64,000 nucleotides of DNA from Terriglobus roseus (GCF_900102185.1 NZ_LT629690.1:4650001-4714000); one strand, 5' to 3'. Positions 14,863 to 24,508 are shown, numbered from the stretch's first letter. Numbers and translations are program-made. The notes: generated from the letters alone by a model not told the origin.

Positions 14863-16572
14863 TTACGCGTCCTTCTCTGTAACCGCCTTCATTGGCTTCT
14901 GCGGATACGGCCGTCCACCATTCAGCGTCTTCTCCAGGTCATCGTCATAGCCGTACATATCGCGGAAGAAGTGCATCTCGCCATCGTCGCTCCACGCGGT
15001 GCCATAGAAAACCACAACCGGAATAGGCTTCGGCAGCAACACTGTCTTGTTGTCCTGGCCATCATTCATGGCGTCGGCAATGGAGTCCTCATCCCACTTG
15101 GAGTTATCGCGCAGCAACCAGTTCGCCATCTTCGGCGGATCCTGCAAACGAACGCAACCATGCGAGTAATCGCGGCGCGTACGCGTAAACAGCGCCTTCT
15201 CATTCGTGTCATGCAGATACACATTGAACGGATTGGGGAACATAAACTTCACCAACCCTAGCGAGTTCGAAGTGCCCGCCTTCTGCCGCACCATCTGTGT
15301 ACCCTTGTCGATCGCAGCAATGTTCGGTGAAACCACGTTGCCCTTCAGGTCTACCGTCTCGTAGTTCTTCGCGCCAAGATATCCCGGCTGCTTCTGCATG
15401 TGCGGAATGATCTCTTTACGCGCAATCGACGGCGGCACATTCCAATAAGGACGGAAGACAAGATACTTCATCTGGTCTGCAATCACGGGCGTGTGATGCG
15501 TGTCGTCGTCGCTCTTGCCGTCCACCACATTCATGCGGAACACTTCGTGATGATCGTTGCCTGTACCTTCAAACGCGCGCAACTCAAACTCCGGCAGGTT
15601 CACAATGATCGCTGCATTCTGATAGTCGTCATTCAGCCAGCGCCAACGCTCCATCGTGTCCACGATCTGCGTCACGCGTGCCGTCAGTGGCGTATTCAAC
15701 GCATCAATCGTGGCGCTACCCAGCTTGCCGTCTTCATTCAAACCATGACGATGCTGAAAGTGCTTCAGCGCTTCTGTCAGGTCCGCGGACGAAGCAGTGG
15801 CATTCGCATCGCCACTGTAATCGCCCAATAAAGTCAGCTTCTGCTGCAACGACTGCAGCGCAGGATAGCCCGCAGTAATCGCAATCGACTTCGCGTTCGG
15901 ATTCATCTCAGGCAGAGGATCTGAGTGATCCTGCGGAACCAGATCCAGATACTGCTTCAGACCCTTCTTCAACGCCTTGTATTGCAGCGACTGCGGCTCC
16001 GCAGCATCCACTGCAGCGGTGACATCGGAAGCATCAATGATCTGCGTGTTCAGGATTGTGACCGCATCGATCTTCTTCTCGTTGTAACCCTTCACGCCAA
16101 AGGTGAAGTGCGCAGGATTCGTGCGGCCTTCGTGCAGGTCGTTGAGATACCGAATCGCATTGACGGTAAGTGCTACATCAAACAGCGCAGCGCCCTCGGG
16201 CGATTTCAAATTCGCCACACGCTCATCCCACCGGCTGGCGTCATAGTCTTCCGGACGCAGACCGCGCTGCATCGCGTTCGAAAACTCCTGCAGCATCGCA
16301 TCTGCCTGTGCGGTGGGTTTGCCGCCCTTCACCCACAGCGCATCCACATCACGCATGTCGTACAGGTTGTTCACCTGCGCCTGGATGTCGGTGAAGTCGG
16401 GATACTTCATCCCGTCAATGTGCCCCGGCGTAATGTCTGCCAGAATCTGCGGCGTGTAATCCGGTTCACTGCTGGTCGCGTGATGAATGATCTGGTGCGT
16501 GCGTTTGCAGCCGGAGAGGGGAAGAAGGGTGAATGCAAGTACAAGAGCAAGTCGACGAGCGTAAGTCTGCAT
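14863..16572 (-). CDS. L,D-transpeptidase (YcbB/LdtD type), lipoprotein
   Basis: The ATG at 16572 follows AGGA at good spacing, giving 569 residues. The signal peptide ends in a lipobox (LLPLSGC), so the protein is probably anchored in a membrane. A YcbB-type scaffold domain is followed by a peptidoglycan-binding repeat at about 230-290 (QQKLTLLGD...LKHFQHRHGLNEDGKLGSATI) and a YkuD catalytic domain. The active-site motif is YSHGCVRL, with Cys473 as nucleophile and the conserved His two residues before it. It would form 3-3 cross-links or attach proteins to peptidoglycan in the periplasm. It stands alone. Confidence 0.93.
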   Translation of the reverse strand: MQTYARRLALVLAFTLLPLSGCKRTHQIIHHATSSEPDYTPQILADITPGHIDGMKYPDFTDIQAQVNNLYDMRDVDALWVKGGKPTAQADAMLQEFSNAMQRGLRPEDYDASRWDERVANLKSPEGAALFDVALTVNAIRYLNDLHEGRTNPAHFTFGVKGYNEKKIDAVTILNTQIIDASDVTAAVDAAEPQSLQYKALKKGLKQYLDLVPQDHSDPLPEMNPNAKSIAITAGYPALQSLQQKLTLLGDYSGDANATASSADLTEALKHFQHRHGLNEDGKLGSATIDALNTPLTARVTQIVDTMERWRWLNDDYQNAAIIVNLPEFELRAFEGTGNDHHEVFRMNVVDGKSDDDTHHTPVIADQMKYLVFRPYWNVPPSIARKEIIPHMQKQPGYLGAKNYETVDLKGNVVSPNIAAIDKGTQMVRQKAGTSNSLGLVKFMFPNPFNVYLHDTNEKALFTRTRRDYSHGCVRLQDPPKMANWLLRDNSKWDEDSIADAMNDGQDNKTVLLPKPIPVVVFYGTAWSDDGEMHFFRDMYGYDDDLEKTLNGGRPYPQKPMKAVTEKDA

Positions 16573-16646
16573 AGAGTCCTGCACGCTTGGATGCGTAAAG
16601 TGGCGTGTGTGGCATTAGCGTACCGGATGCGTTACGTTAGAGCCGG

Positions 16647-16907
16647 ATGGACCAACATTTCTTTCATTTGCAACTACGCATGCTCGGCATGGGCCTGTGG
16701 CTGTACGCGGAACTCATCGGAGACTCGCCCGGCCCGGACCACGCTTTGCGTCACCTGCGTCCGGTGCGCTTCCGCAACGAGGCCGAAGCACTCCGTGCCC
16801 TCACTGCGGCAGAAGTCGGCACATGGTCCAGCTTCCCGCACGACGGTATCCACGCCACGCTGAACCGCACCAAACTTCGCACACTCGGATTTCGCGGTAA
16901 CTTCTAA
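16647..16907 (+). CDS. Hypothetical protein (86 aa)
   Basis: A small basic protein, divergent from the L,D-transpeptidase and convergent with the DUF72 gene (the stops overlap by about three bases). The N-terminal HFFHLQLRMLGMGLWLYAEL is amphipathic and not a clear signal peptide; the C-terminal part is rich in Arg, His and Thr. The ribosome-binding sequence is weak. It occupies an otherwise unexplained 260-bp gap, which supports it modestly. No family recognised. Confidence 0.45.
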   Translation: MDQHFFHLQLRMLGMGLWLYAELIGDSPGPDHALRHLRPVRFRNEAEALRALTAAEVGTWSSFPHDGIHATLNRTKLRTLGFRGNF

Positions 16908-17626
16908 AGCTCGGCAGCCTGCAGACGCATTGCTTCCGCTGCCAGTGGCCCCGCAGGATCGTCCTCGTGTTTGTAATACACAAACACATCACGATCCGCC
17001 GCCATCGCATGAAACGTCGCGGCCTGGTCGGCAATGGTCACATCGTTATAGCCACCCGCCATCCGCAAGCGATAGCAGGCGAAGTCCTTGGCAGTCTGTA
17101 CCTCAGGCGTCTTCAGGTCTTCACTTTCCGCAATGCACACAGCAGCGTTAAACCGGCGCAGCACGCTCCACGTCGCCTCGTCGAACCATGAAACATTGCG
17201 GAACTCAAAACACACACGTCCGGCATGGGCCATCTGGGGCAGGGAAAGGAAGTCTTCCAGCCTCGCCACATCGGCCTTAAAGTTGGGCGGCAACTGAAAC
17301 AGCAAAGCGCCCATCCTGCCCGCATTCCGAACGGGCGTAAGCGCAGTCAGAAAGCGGTCAACCGAGTCGCCGCACTCTTTCAATCGTTTGCGATGTGTAA
17401 TGACTTCCGGCGCTTTGAACGAGAACCGGAAATCCGGTCCGGCAGCCTCCATCCATCCGGCAAGCTGTGTCTCCGTGGGCAGCGCGCGAAAGGTGTAATT
17501 CACCTCAACGGAGTTCAGCCGAGTGGCGTAATGCTCCAGAAACCGTTTCTGCGGCAGCTTGTCCGGGTAGAACCCCGGTTTCCACGTTGCATACGCCCAG
17601 CCGGAGGTGCCTGCGAAGAGAGCCAT
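16904..17626 (-). CDS. DUF72 family protein (YecE-like)
   Basis: From ATG 17626 the protein begins MALFAGTSGWAYATWKPGFYP, the signature opening of DUF72, a TIM-barrel family. A longer start at 17650 would add eight residues. Other family features are LNSVEVNYTFRALP, FRFSFKAPEVITH, LFQLPPNF and VCFEFRNVSWF. The length (240 residues) fits. The molecular function of the family is not well established. It stands downstream of tRNA-His, separated from it by a terminator, and its stop meets the convergent small gene at 16907. Confidence 0.9.
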   Translation of the reverse strand: MALFAGTSGWAYATWKPGFYPDKLPQKRFLEHYATRLNSVEVNYTFRALPTETQLAGWMEAAGPDFRFSFKAPEVITHRKRLKECGDSVDRFLTALTPVRNAGRMGALLFQLPPNFKADVARLEDFLSLPQMAHAGRVCFEFRNVSWFDEATWSVLRRFNAAVCIAESEDLKTPEVQTAKDFACYRLRMAGGYNDVTIADQAATFHAMAADRDVFVYYKHEDDPAGPLAAEAMRLQAAEL

Positions 17627-17655
17627 GCCCAACAGCGTCTCATACTGCAAAGAAG

Positions 17656-17680
17656 AACGGACACCTTGTGGGTGTCCGTT
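17656..17680 (-). terminator. Terminator after tRNA-His
   Basis: A perfect 10-bp stem AACGGACACC/GGTGTCCGTT with a five-base loop. On the minus strand it is followed by the T-rich TTCTTCTTT. Confidence 0.75.
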
Positions 17681-17690
17681 GCTTAATTCT

Positions 17691-17767
17691 TGGGGCGGCT
17701 AGAGGGATTTGAACCCTCGACATCGGGTGCCACAGACCCGCGTTCTAACCCCTGAACTATAGCCGCC
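17691..17767 (-). tRNA. tRNA-His (GTG)
   Basis: Acceptor GCGGCTA/TAGCCGC with the extra G(-1) opposite discriminator C, which is diagnostic for tRNA-His. The anticodon is GTG in loop CTGTGGC, the T loop is TTCAAAT, and CCA is encoded at 17691-17693. Confidence 0.95.
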
Positions 17768-17822
17768 ATTACAGGTACGATTGTACCATCCAAAAGCCCT
17801 TCTCAGGCCTTATGCTTCCTGC

Positions 17823-19046
17823 ATGCCCGTGAACGCCGCCACTGCTGATCCGGATTTTGCCCGGACGCCTGATTCCGATATTGTCCGCACCGCCACGGTA
17901 GAAGCACCGCGTACAGAGCGGTTATTAAGCGTCGATCTGCTCCGCGGACTCACGATCGCGGTCATGATTCTGGTCAACAATCAGCCTGGAAACAAGGGCT
18001 TCTTCGAACTGCGTCACGCACAGTGGAATGGCTTCACCCTGACTGACCTTGTCTTCCCCACATTCCTGTTTCTTGTGGGATTGTCAGTCGTCTTATCCAT
18101 GGCCGCGCGTCTCGCCAAGGGCGCCTCACGACGCACGTTGTTCCTGCACACGCTCCGTCGTTCCGCCATCCTGGTTTTCTTCGGCCTCATCGTAAACACC
18201 TTTCCCTTCCAGCATCTGGACAGCATCCGTTTCTATGGCGTTCTGCAGCGTACCGCCATCTGCTACCTGATCGTTGGAACGCTCTGCCTCCTGCGCTCCG
18301 GATGGAAAGACAAGGCTGTCATCGCCATCGCCTGCCTCATCAGCTACTGGCTGCTCATGCGTTACGTCCCGGTCCCGGGTTGCGGCATCCCAACGCACGA
18401 AATTCCCATCAACGACCCCAACTGCAACCTGACCTCGTATATTGACCGCGCCATCTTCGCGCCGCAGCATCTCTACCAGCGCGTCCGCGACCCCGAGGGC
18501 CTGCTCTCCACGCTTCCGGCCATCAGCACCGCCCTGTACGGCGTGCTGGCAGGCATGTGGCTGCGCACCAAGCGTTCCAACGCCTGCAAGGCCGCAGGAA
18601 TCGCCGTCGCGGGCGTCGTGCTGGTTTCCTCAGGCCTGCTGTGGAGCATCGTCTTCCCGTTGAATAAAAAGCTGTGGACCAGCTCGTTCTCGCTCCTCGC
18701 AGGCGGACTTAGCCTGCTCCTGCTGGCCGCCTCGGTTTACATCATCGACGCCAAGCGCTGGGGCCGCTCCGGCCTCGCCGCCAACGAAGCACCGGCTATC
18801 TATAAGCCGCTCATGGTCTTCGGCACCAACTCCATCCTGGCGTACATGGTGTCGGAACTGCTGCCGCCCATCTTTTCGCAGGTCAAAAGCGCAGACGGAA
18901 ACATCCTGCGCACCCTGCATTACAAGCTGGATTGGCTCATCCCGGGCCACGGCTGGCCGGAGCTTTGCTATGGCCTGATCGCCGTCTTGGTCACGTGGCT
19001 CATCGTCCTGCCGTTCTATCGCAAACGCATCTTCCTGCGGGTGTGA
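17823..19046 (+). CDS. Membrane acyltransferase, HGSNAT/COG4299-like
   Basis: A 407-residue multi-pass membrane protein from ATG 17823. The opening RLLSVDLLRGLTIAVMILVNNQPGN followed by the FTLTDLVFPTFLFLVGLSV block is the hallmark of the bacterial relatives of heparan-alpha-glucosaminide N-acetyltransferase (COG4299/DUF5009). About ten hydrophobic segments follow. These proteins are thought to move acyl groups from cytoplasmic donors to extracytoplasmic sugars. The substrate here is unknown. The sequence before ATG 17823 overlaps the tRNA-His region and is unlikely to be coding. Confidence 0.85.
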   Translation: MPVNAATADPDFARTPDSDIVRTATVEAPRTERLLSVDLLRGLTIAVMILVNNQPGNKGFFELRHAQWNGFTLTDLVFPTFLFLVGLSVVLSMAARLAKGASRRTLFLHTLRRSAILVFFGLIVNTFPFQHLDSIRFYGVLQRTAICYLIVGTLCLLRSGWKDKAVIAIACLISYWLLMRYVPVPGCGIPTHEIPINDPNCNLTSYIDRAIFAPQHLYQRVRDPEGLLSTLPAISTALYGVLAGMWLRTKRSNACKAAGIAVAGVVLVSSGLLWSIVFPLNKKLWTSSFSLLAGGLSLLLLAASVYIIDAKRWGRSGLAANEAPAIYKPLMVFGTNSILAYMVSELLPPIFSQVKSADGNILRTLHYKLDWLIPGHGWPELCYGLIAVLVTWLIVLPFYRKRIFLRV

Positions 19047-19086
19047 CTTTCCCTGTGGCCGGAAAGCGAGTTCAATAGACAAAGCG

Positions 19087-19668
19087 ATGCCGCCACGTCC
19101 CACCTCCGAGCCCGAAATCCTGCGCCCACGCTTCGGCGGTGGCGGCGACTTCTTCAGCGACCGCAACCTCGACGTACTCTCGCACCTGCTGGATGACTAT
19201 CTGCGCATCCCCGGCACGCAGATTCGTTTCGGTCTGGATGGCATCATCGGCCTGATCCCCGGCATCGGCGACGTGTTGGGCGCCATGGCCTCGTGGATCA
19301 TCATCCTGGCCGCATGGCTGCGCGGAGTGCCCCGCGTCACGCTGGCACGCATGTTCGCTAACGTGGCCATTGAAACCATCGTGGGCACAGTGCCCATCCT
19401 GGGCGACGCCTTCGACATCGCATGGAAGGCGAACCGCAAAAACTTCATGCTGCTGGAGCGCTCGGTCGGCACCATCCCCGTCTACAAAGACGGTGCCCCA
19501 TCCATCCCAGTGCGCGGAGCCACCCCGCAACAGCGTCGCCGCCATCAGCTCTCTGACTGGCTTTTCCTTGGCGCTCTTTTCATGGGCATGATGCTCCTGT
19601 TGGCCATTCCCATCGTGTTGCTGGCCTACATTGCAGGACGTTTCTTCGCAATGGGCGCGCACCATTGA
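19087..19668 (+). CDS. DUF4112 membrane protein
   Basis: A 193-residue protein with the DUF4112 core: LDDYLRIPGTQIRFGLDGIIGLIPGIGDVLGA, then VGTVPILGDAFDIAWKANRKN. This is a duplicated amphipathic/hydrophobic motif. A C-terminal transmembrane helix lies at about 163-187 (FLGALFMGMMLLLAIPIVLLAYIAG). The function of the family is not established. It follows the acyltransferase gene by 40 bp on the same strand, so the two may be co-transcribed; tRNA-Pro(TGG) follows. Confidence 0.88.
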   Translation: MPPRPTSEPEILRPRFGGGGDFFSDRNLDVLSHLLDDYLRIPGTQIRFGLDGIIGLIPGIGDVLGAMASWIIILAAWLRGVPRVTLARMFANVAIETIVGTVPILGDAFDIAWKANRKNFMLLERSVGTIPVYKDGAPSIPVRGATPQQRRRHQLSDWLFLGALFMGMMLLLAIPIVLLAYIAGRFFAMGAHH

Positions 19669-19704
19669 TGCGGAAGCCCCCAATGAAGGTAAAATAGTCA
19701 CAGT

Positions 19705-19781
19705 CGGGGCGTAGCGCAGCCTGGTAGCGCATCTGCTTTGGGAGCAGAGGGTCGGGAGTTCGAATCTCTCCGCCCCGACCA
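19705..19781 (+). tRNA. tRNA-Pro (TGG)
   Basis: Acceptor CGGGGCG/CGCCCCG, anticodon TGG in loop TTTGGGA, T loop TTCGAAT, and encoded CCA at the end. It is the second proline tRNA in this window and is not associated with an integrase. Confidence 0.95.
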
Positions 19782-19858
19782 TCAAATCCCCTTAAAACAT
19801 ATTCAGTGGAGCTGATCGAGGCGTTGCCCTGCATGGCGCTCTATCGTCAGCGGCCGTC

Positions 19859-21148
19859 TTAGGCGATCTTCGCGCCCGCTTCGGCCTCAACAAGTTCATC
19901 TTCGCCAATCGGCGGCTTAGGAAATCCTCCGCCAAACTTCCACACAAGCAGCAAAACCAGCGTGCCCAGCACAAGGCTCAACAGTGCATCGGTAACCAGC
20001 GCACCGTGCACTCCGAAGCGGTCCGCGCCAACACCATCCATCTTCACGGAGCCGGTGATCGCCAGGTTGCACGCCGCAATCGAAACCGCATACTGCGTAG
20101 CGCTCAACGGATTGTTCTTTCCCACAATCTGGAACACCAGCGCGCTCGTTGCGGTGTAGTTGATGCCTGCCATCAGGTTGTAAAAGAAAAGTCCGCATGC
20201 AAACACCCACGGTGTCTTCGGACCAAACGCCATCGCCAGCGATCCCAGTGCCGCAACCATCGCAGGTGCAATGAACAAAAAGCGGCGATCAAAGCGATTG
20301 CTCAGTGGCCCACCAATCGCAGCGCCAATGGCGCATGCAATCGTGAACAACAATCCCACAGAAAGATTCGTTAACTCCGGGCTCGCGTGAAAGTCCGCAC
20401 CCATACCGCCGAAGAGATTCTGCAGCGCAAACGTCGCTGAAGGAATCACGAACACCAGCAGTGCAAACAGATAACTCGGTTGCCGCGCCGTCTCCCACAG
20501 ATCGCTGAACAGCTTGCTCATGGCTTCGCCCACGCGACGCGGAATGCGATCTTCCTTCGGAATAAAGAAAAGCGGCGTCGCACCCAGCAGAATAGGAATG
20601 GGCACAGTGAACATCGCAACATGCGTAGGAAGATTACGTATCTCCCACACGCACAGCGCGCCGCCCGCGCCCGTCAGTGCAAGGTAGCTGATGTTGAGCC
20701 ACGCACTCGCTGCGGAATGCTGCGAAGGACGCACCAGGTTCGGCACCATGCCACCAATGGTGCTGGTGTACATCTGGTTGCACAGATAGCCAAAGAACAC
20801 CACCAACATCAACGCGGTGGCGTGCGGACCATGGCCTCCGTTTTCAGCGGCAGCGCCCAGCATAGGAACTGAGAAGCAAAGGCAAGCGGCAGCAGTGATC
20901 GCCAGCAATCCAGCCCACACACGCCGCGGCAATCCGCAGTCCACCAGCGGTGTCAGCAGAAAGCTGACGTAACTCGCTGTCAGAATCAGCGCGATCATAT
21001 CGGCGGTGCGCCCCAGCGTCACGCCATGTTCCGGCATCAGTTGCGACAGGCTTACTGAAGCAAAGCCGTTATACATTCCGCCATAAAGAATGCCGGTGAG
21101 CCATGCAGGCATGTAGCGGCGTTGAGGCGCAGTGGGAGCGGAATACAT
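19859..21148 (-). CDS. MFS transporter (AmpG/PAT-like)
   Basis: A 429-residue protein with about twelve hydrophobic segments and a charged cytoplasmic loop near the middle (IPKEDRIPRRVGEAMSKLFSDLWE, about 195-220), as in the major facilitator superfamily. The general pattern (YGGMYNGFASVSLSQLMPEHGVTLG at the start, VGKNNPLSATQYAVSIAACN in the second half) resembles AmpG/PAT-type permeases, which import muropeptides or acetyl-CoA. The substrate cannot be read from the sequence. Single gene; its promoter region faces the adjacent leftward hydrolase gene. Confidence 0.8.
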   Translation of the reverse strand: MYSAPTAPQRRYMPAWLTGILYGGMYNGFASVSLSQLMPEHGVTLGRTADMIALILTASYVSFLLTPLVDCGLPRRVWAGLLAITAAACLCFSVPMLGAAAENGGHGPHATALMLVVFFGYLCNQMYTSTIGGMVPNLVRPSQHSAASAWLNISYLALTGAGGALCVWEIRNLPTHVAMFTVPIPILLGATPLFFIPKEDRIPRRVGEAMSKLFSDLWETARQPSYLFALLVFVIPSATFALQNLFGGMGADFHASPELTNLSVGLLFTIACAIGAAIGGPLSNRFDRRFLFIAPAMVAALGSLAMAFGPKTPWVFACGLFFYNLMAGINYTATSALVFQIVGKNNPLSATQYAVSIAACNLAITGSVKMDGVGADRFGVHGALVTDALLSLVLGTLVLLLVWKFGGGFPKPPIGEDELVEAEAGAKIA

Positions 21149-21201
21149 TTTCGCTATCGTAGCTGCTACACACGAAAGCAGGCGCGGAAATCTTCGTTAG
21201 C

Positions 21202-22785
21202 TCAAACCTTCCGGAAGACAATCGCCATGCCGGGCTTGCCGGGAAGCTGTATGTGGTTGGTGCCACCACTTGCAGACTGGCCTGCATTCTCATCCGTAAC
21301 ATTGCCCGAGCTTTTTGTTTTGCCAGTGAATGTGCCAGGAAGCTCCTGCATCGTCATCGCGAAAGGATCAATCAGTGTGGCGAGAAAGGTCACTCCAGCA
21401 GGAAGAGGGAAGTCGTATTCCGCAAGCGCATGCGTGTCGAAGTAATACAGGTACAGTTCGCCGGGCGCGCCAGCAGAAAGATAGTACGCATCCACAAACT
21501 CGTTCAGGCCGGTTGTCGGTAAGCTTTCCACCAGCTTTCGCAGAAACGCAATGCGTGGTGCACTGTGCCCGCGAAGCTTGCCGCCATCGGACCACACAGG
21601 TTCGTTCGGCGGCGTAATGAAAGTCTCACCGTGCGAGGCATACGTGCCCCGAACAGTAGCCAGCCAGAAGCGTCGCGCCATCTCCTCAGCAGAAAGATTG
21701 CCCCAGCGCCGCGCAATGTTTCCTTCGTATTGAATCTCGTCATACACAATGGGCTTGCCCCACGCCCGCCGACGTTCTTCCGAACGTTCAAAGTCATACT
21801 CCTGCAGGCTGGCATGCGTGCACCACGGCTTGCTGTGGTCGTACACCACCTTGCTGTGATGGATCGATCGCAAATGATTGCTCGGGTCTGCCTCTGAAAC
21901 CACGCGGAAGTAGCGATCCCAATCGCTCATCTGCTTCGTCTTCACCAGGTCGTATTCATTGGCAATGGCCCACCACACATTGCGATATGCAGAAAGTCGC
22001 GCAACGGCATAACGCAGATAGCGGTCATCGGCCTCCGCTGTCATGTTGCGAAATCCCCATCCATCGTACGGATGAAACAGGATCACATCGGCCTCAATAC
22101 CCATCCGCAGCAGATCCAGAATGCGCTGTTCAAAATGTCGAAAGTAAGCCGGGTTGAAGCGTGTGAAATCAAACTCCTCCGGTTTGATTCCATCAGCCGA
22201 AGTGCGCACAAAGGGAAGTGCTGGTTCCGGTCGCGATCCTTGCCCCTTCGGCATCAGGCAAAGACGAACGTTGTTGAAGCCCGCCGTACGCAACGCGTCC
22301 AGCGTCTGCGTCTCCCACGGCTCTCCCATGAAGCCCATCGAGTAGCAGGTAGTACCGAACGGAAAGAACGGTGTCCCATCTGCATGCGCAAAGTGAAAAC
22401 GATGCGCAACGCTAACGGGTCCATGATTGTCCTTCGCAGCCGACATCACACGCAGAGTTCCGGCATGGCCATTTAAAGCCGAGGCATTGCTTTCCGTCTT
22501 CCATGTCCATGCACCGGGCTGGTCCGGCATAAACCGGACACGATAAAGCCCCTCACCGTCGTAAAAACCCGGAACAGAAACCGTGCGCGAACCCAACCGA
22601 AATTGGGCACCGAAAGTGATATCAACAAATGGATTTTCGTCCGAGGGGCCATGCAGCGTCAGTTCAAAACAGTCCCACTGTTCTGCCGTCGCAGCCTTAT
22701 CGTCGCGCGCGGAACCCGTCTGTGGAAACGCGGCGGCACCTGCGGACATACCCGCGATTTTCAGCCATTCGCGTCGGGTCATCAT
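21202..22785 (-). CDS. Tat-exported putative glycoside hydrolase (DUF5060/DUF4038-type)
   Basis: I start at ATG 22785 (MMTRREWLKIAGMSAGAAAF), which gives a twin-arginine-type signal peptide; the open frame upstream overlaps a divergent gene and is not coding. The mature protein starts with an Ig-like DUF5060 domain (about 40-130). A TIM-barrel domain with AHADGTPFFPFGTTCY, FNNVRLCLMPKG and WWAIANEYDLVKT follows. The Glu in NEYDL is the likely acid/base, and a second Glu in VYDEIQYEG is a candidate nucleophile. Such enzymes act on plant or microbial polysaccharides; the exact substrate is unknown. The C-terminal beta domain is about 90 residues. Confidence 0.82.
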   Translation of the reverse strand: MMTRREWLKIAGMSAGAAAFPQTGSARDDKAATAEQWDCFELTLHGPSDENPFVDITFGAQFRLGSRTVSVPGFYDGEGLYRVRFMPDQPGAWTWKTESNASALNGHAGTLRVMSAAKDNHGPVSVAHRFHFAHADGTPFFPFGTTCYSMGFMGEPWETQTLDALRTAGFNNVRLCLMPKGQGSRPEPALPFVRTSADGIKPEEFDFTRFNPAYFRHFEQRILDLLRMGIEADVILFHPYDGWGFRNMTAEADDRYLRYAVARLSAYRNVWWAIANEYDLVKTKQMSDWDRYFRVVSEADPSNHLRSIHHSKVVYDHSKPWCTHASLQEYDFERSEERRRAWGKPIVYDEIQYEGNIARRWGNLSAEEMARRFWLATVRGTYASHGETFITPPNEPVWSDGGKLRGHSAPRIAFLRKLVESLPTTGLNEFVDAYYLSAGAPGELYLYYFDTHALAEYDFPLPAGVTFLATLIDPFAMTMQELPGTFTGKTKSSGNVTDENAGQSASGGTNHIQLPGKPGMAIVFRKV

Positions 22786-22867
22786 GCACTTTGCATCGTA
22801 GATGGAGGTGTGGAACGGTGTCATCCCGCGGCGCGTACTACGGCTTGATATGCTGAGAGACATACCC

Positions 22868-24043
22868 ATGAACTCCGCTGCCTCACGTCGGCTTTTGTGC
22901 TGCGCTGCTGCCGCATTCTTTGCGGTGCTGCCAGTCGCGGCGCTGGGGCAGGCGTCGCCCACACCCACGGGCGAGCCGGAAGTGCTGCACGGCAACAACG
23001 GCTCCATCACCGAGGTAGGCGTATTAGGGCGTGCCGAATACCGCATCGACGTTCCTGCATCCTGGAACCGTTCGCTGGTCGTCTTCTACCACGGCTACTC
23101 GGAATCACCCTTCCGCTTCCGTCTTGACGGCAGCATCGGTGCGCAGCCTGAGCAGATGTACAAACGCGGCTTCGCCGTCATCCAAAGCGGCTACAGCGAA
23201 ACCGGATGGGCGCTCCAGGCCGGCTACTCTGACACGGAATCGCTCCGTCGCTACTTCGTAAAGAAGTACGGCACCCCACGCGAGACATTTGCCGCGGGCG
23301 GCTCCATGGGCGGTGCGCTCACCATGATCACCATGGAGCTCAACAAGAACACCTATGCAGGTGGCCTGAACCTCTGTGGAGCGGTTGGCCCCAGCTATGT
23401 GCATCTCGATCGCAGGTTCGCCACGCGCGCCGCGTTCGACTACTACTTTCCCGGCCTGATGGGCTCTCTGGACCCCGTCCCACCAAACTTTGAAGAGAGC
23501 GAAGCGCTCCGGCAGAAGGTGCTCACCGCATTGCGTGCCAAGCCCGATGCCGCGCTCGCCATGCGCGAACTCATGCAGCTGCACTCTGACGTGGAGGTAG
23601 CCCGCGCCATCGGCTACTTTACCTACGTCATCGGCGATCTACAGAAGAAGGCGGGCGGCAATCCCTTCGACAATCGCAACTGGATTTACACCGGCACCAG
23701 CGTCAACACCGCCACGGACTACGCGCTGAACGACGGCGTCCGCCGCTATGCGCCCGATAAACCAGCACGCGATTACCTGATGGCGCATTACTGGCCAAAC
23801 GGGCGTCTGACCAAGCCCATGCTGGCTCTGCACACCATTTACGATCCGTTGATTCCGGCAAACACCTTAACGCTGTACGCCAGCGAAGTAGCGCACGCGG
23901 GCTACGCCGACAATCTGGTGCAACAGTACGTCCATCGCGAAGGGCATTGCACCTTCACGCCGGAAGAAGTCGGTCGCGCCTTCGACGAGTTGCTCACATG
24001 GGTGCACAGCGGCAAGGCTCCACAAGCCGGCCTGCTGCACTAA
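22868..24043 (+). CDS. Secreted alpha/beta hydrolase
   Basis: From ATG 22868 the protein has 391 residues with a clear signal peptide ending near AALGQA. The fold signature is present: VVFYHGY (oxyanion strand), the nucleophile elbow GGSMGG with the catalytic Ser, a late Asp in TIYDPLIP, and His in HREGHCTF near the C-terminus. It resembles secreted peptidase- or esterase-like hydrolases of the prolyl-oligopeptidase type without a propeller domain. Substrate unknown. It is divergent from the leftward glycoside hydrolase; the intergenic region is about 80 bp. Confidence 0.85.
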   Translation: MNSAASRRLLCCAAAAFFAVLPVAALGQASPTPTGEPEVLHGNNGSITEVGVLGRAEYRIDVPASWNRSLVVFYHGYSESPFRFRLDGSIGAQPEQMYKRGFAVIQSGYSETGWALQAGYSDTESLRRYFVKKYGTPRETFAAGGSMGGALTMITMELNKNTYAGGLNLCGAVGPSYVHLDRRFATRAAFDYYFPGLMGSLDPVPPNFEESEALRQKVLTALRAKPDAALAMRELMQLHSDVEVARAIGYFTYVIGDLQKKAGGNPFDNRNWIYTGTSVNTATDYALNDGVRRYAPDKPARDYLMAHYWPNGRLTKPMLALHTIYDPLIPANTLTLYASEVAHAGYADNLVQQYVHREGHCTFTPEEVGRAFDELLTWVHSGKAPQAGLLH

Positions 24044-24062
24044 AAGAAAACGCTCCGCCGGT

Positions 24063-24422
24063 TTACGGCAGCTTCAGCGTTAATTCCTGGACCTTTTTGT
24101 TATCGAAGGAACTGAGGTTCTTACTGTCGGACTTCTGTCCATTCAGGTCCGCCCACACTTCATAGTCCGTCGACGTGGAGAGCTGGGCAAAACGAAACTG
24201 CCCGTCATCCGCCGTAATGTAACTGCGCTGGGAAAGTGCGCGTGTGTCCTTCAGATGGACCACAGCACCCTTCGCCGGTGCACCGGACTTATCGACCACC
24301 GTGCCGGTCACACTGCGTGTAGCAGTCGCAGCCTGTGCCTGTGCGGTGGGCATGGTTAGGCTCACAGGGGCCAGCAGAAGGCCTCCAGCAAGCACGGACG
24401 TAAAGATACGCAATCGGTTCAT
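24063..24422 (-). CDS. Secreted carboxypeptidase-regulatory-like domain protein
   Basis: A 119-residue protein with a signal peptide ending near AQAQA and one Ig-like beta-sandwich of the CarboxypepD_reg type: VTGTVVDKSGAPAKGAVVHLKD, then SYITADDGQFRFAQLSTSTDYEVWADLNGQKS. Such modules are common in TonB-dependent receptors and secreted proteins of this phylum but here stand alone. It probably sits in the periplasm or at the cell surface. No partner is evident; the neighbour downstream is convergent. Confidence 0.85.
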   Translation of the reverse strand: MNRLRIFTSVLAGGLLLAPVSLTMPTAQAQAATATRSVTGTVVDKSGAPAKGAVVHLKDTRALSQRSYITADDGQFRFAQLSTSTDYEVWADLNGQKSDSKNLSSFDNKKVQELTLKLP

Positions 24423-24508
24423 GTATCGCCTTGCGATGGCTGCCTGGAGTGTCCGCGGCAGCCATCCCTTATATCGGATAGAACCCGAAGTCGTCGCGAG
24501 AGTCGCGA

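Noticed and set aside
15925-16863. A 312-residue plus-strand frame opposite the L,D-transpeptidase
   Set aside because: Antisense to a clear gene; His/Arg/Val-rich shadow composition.
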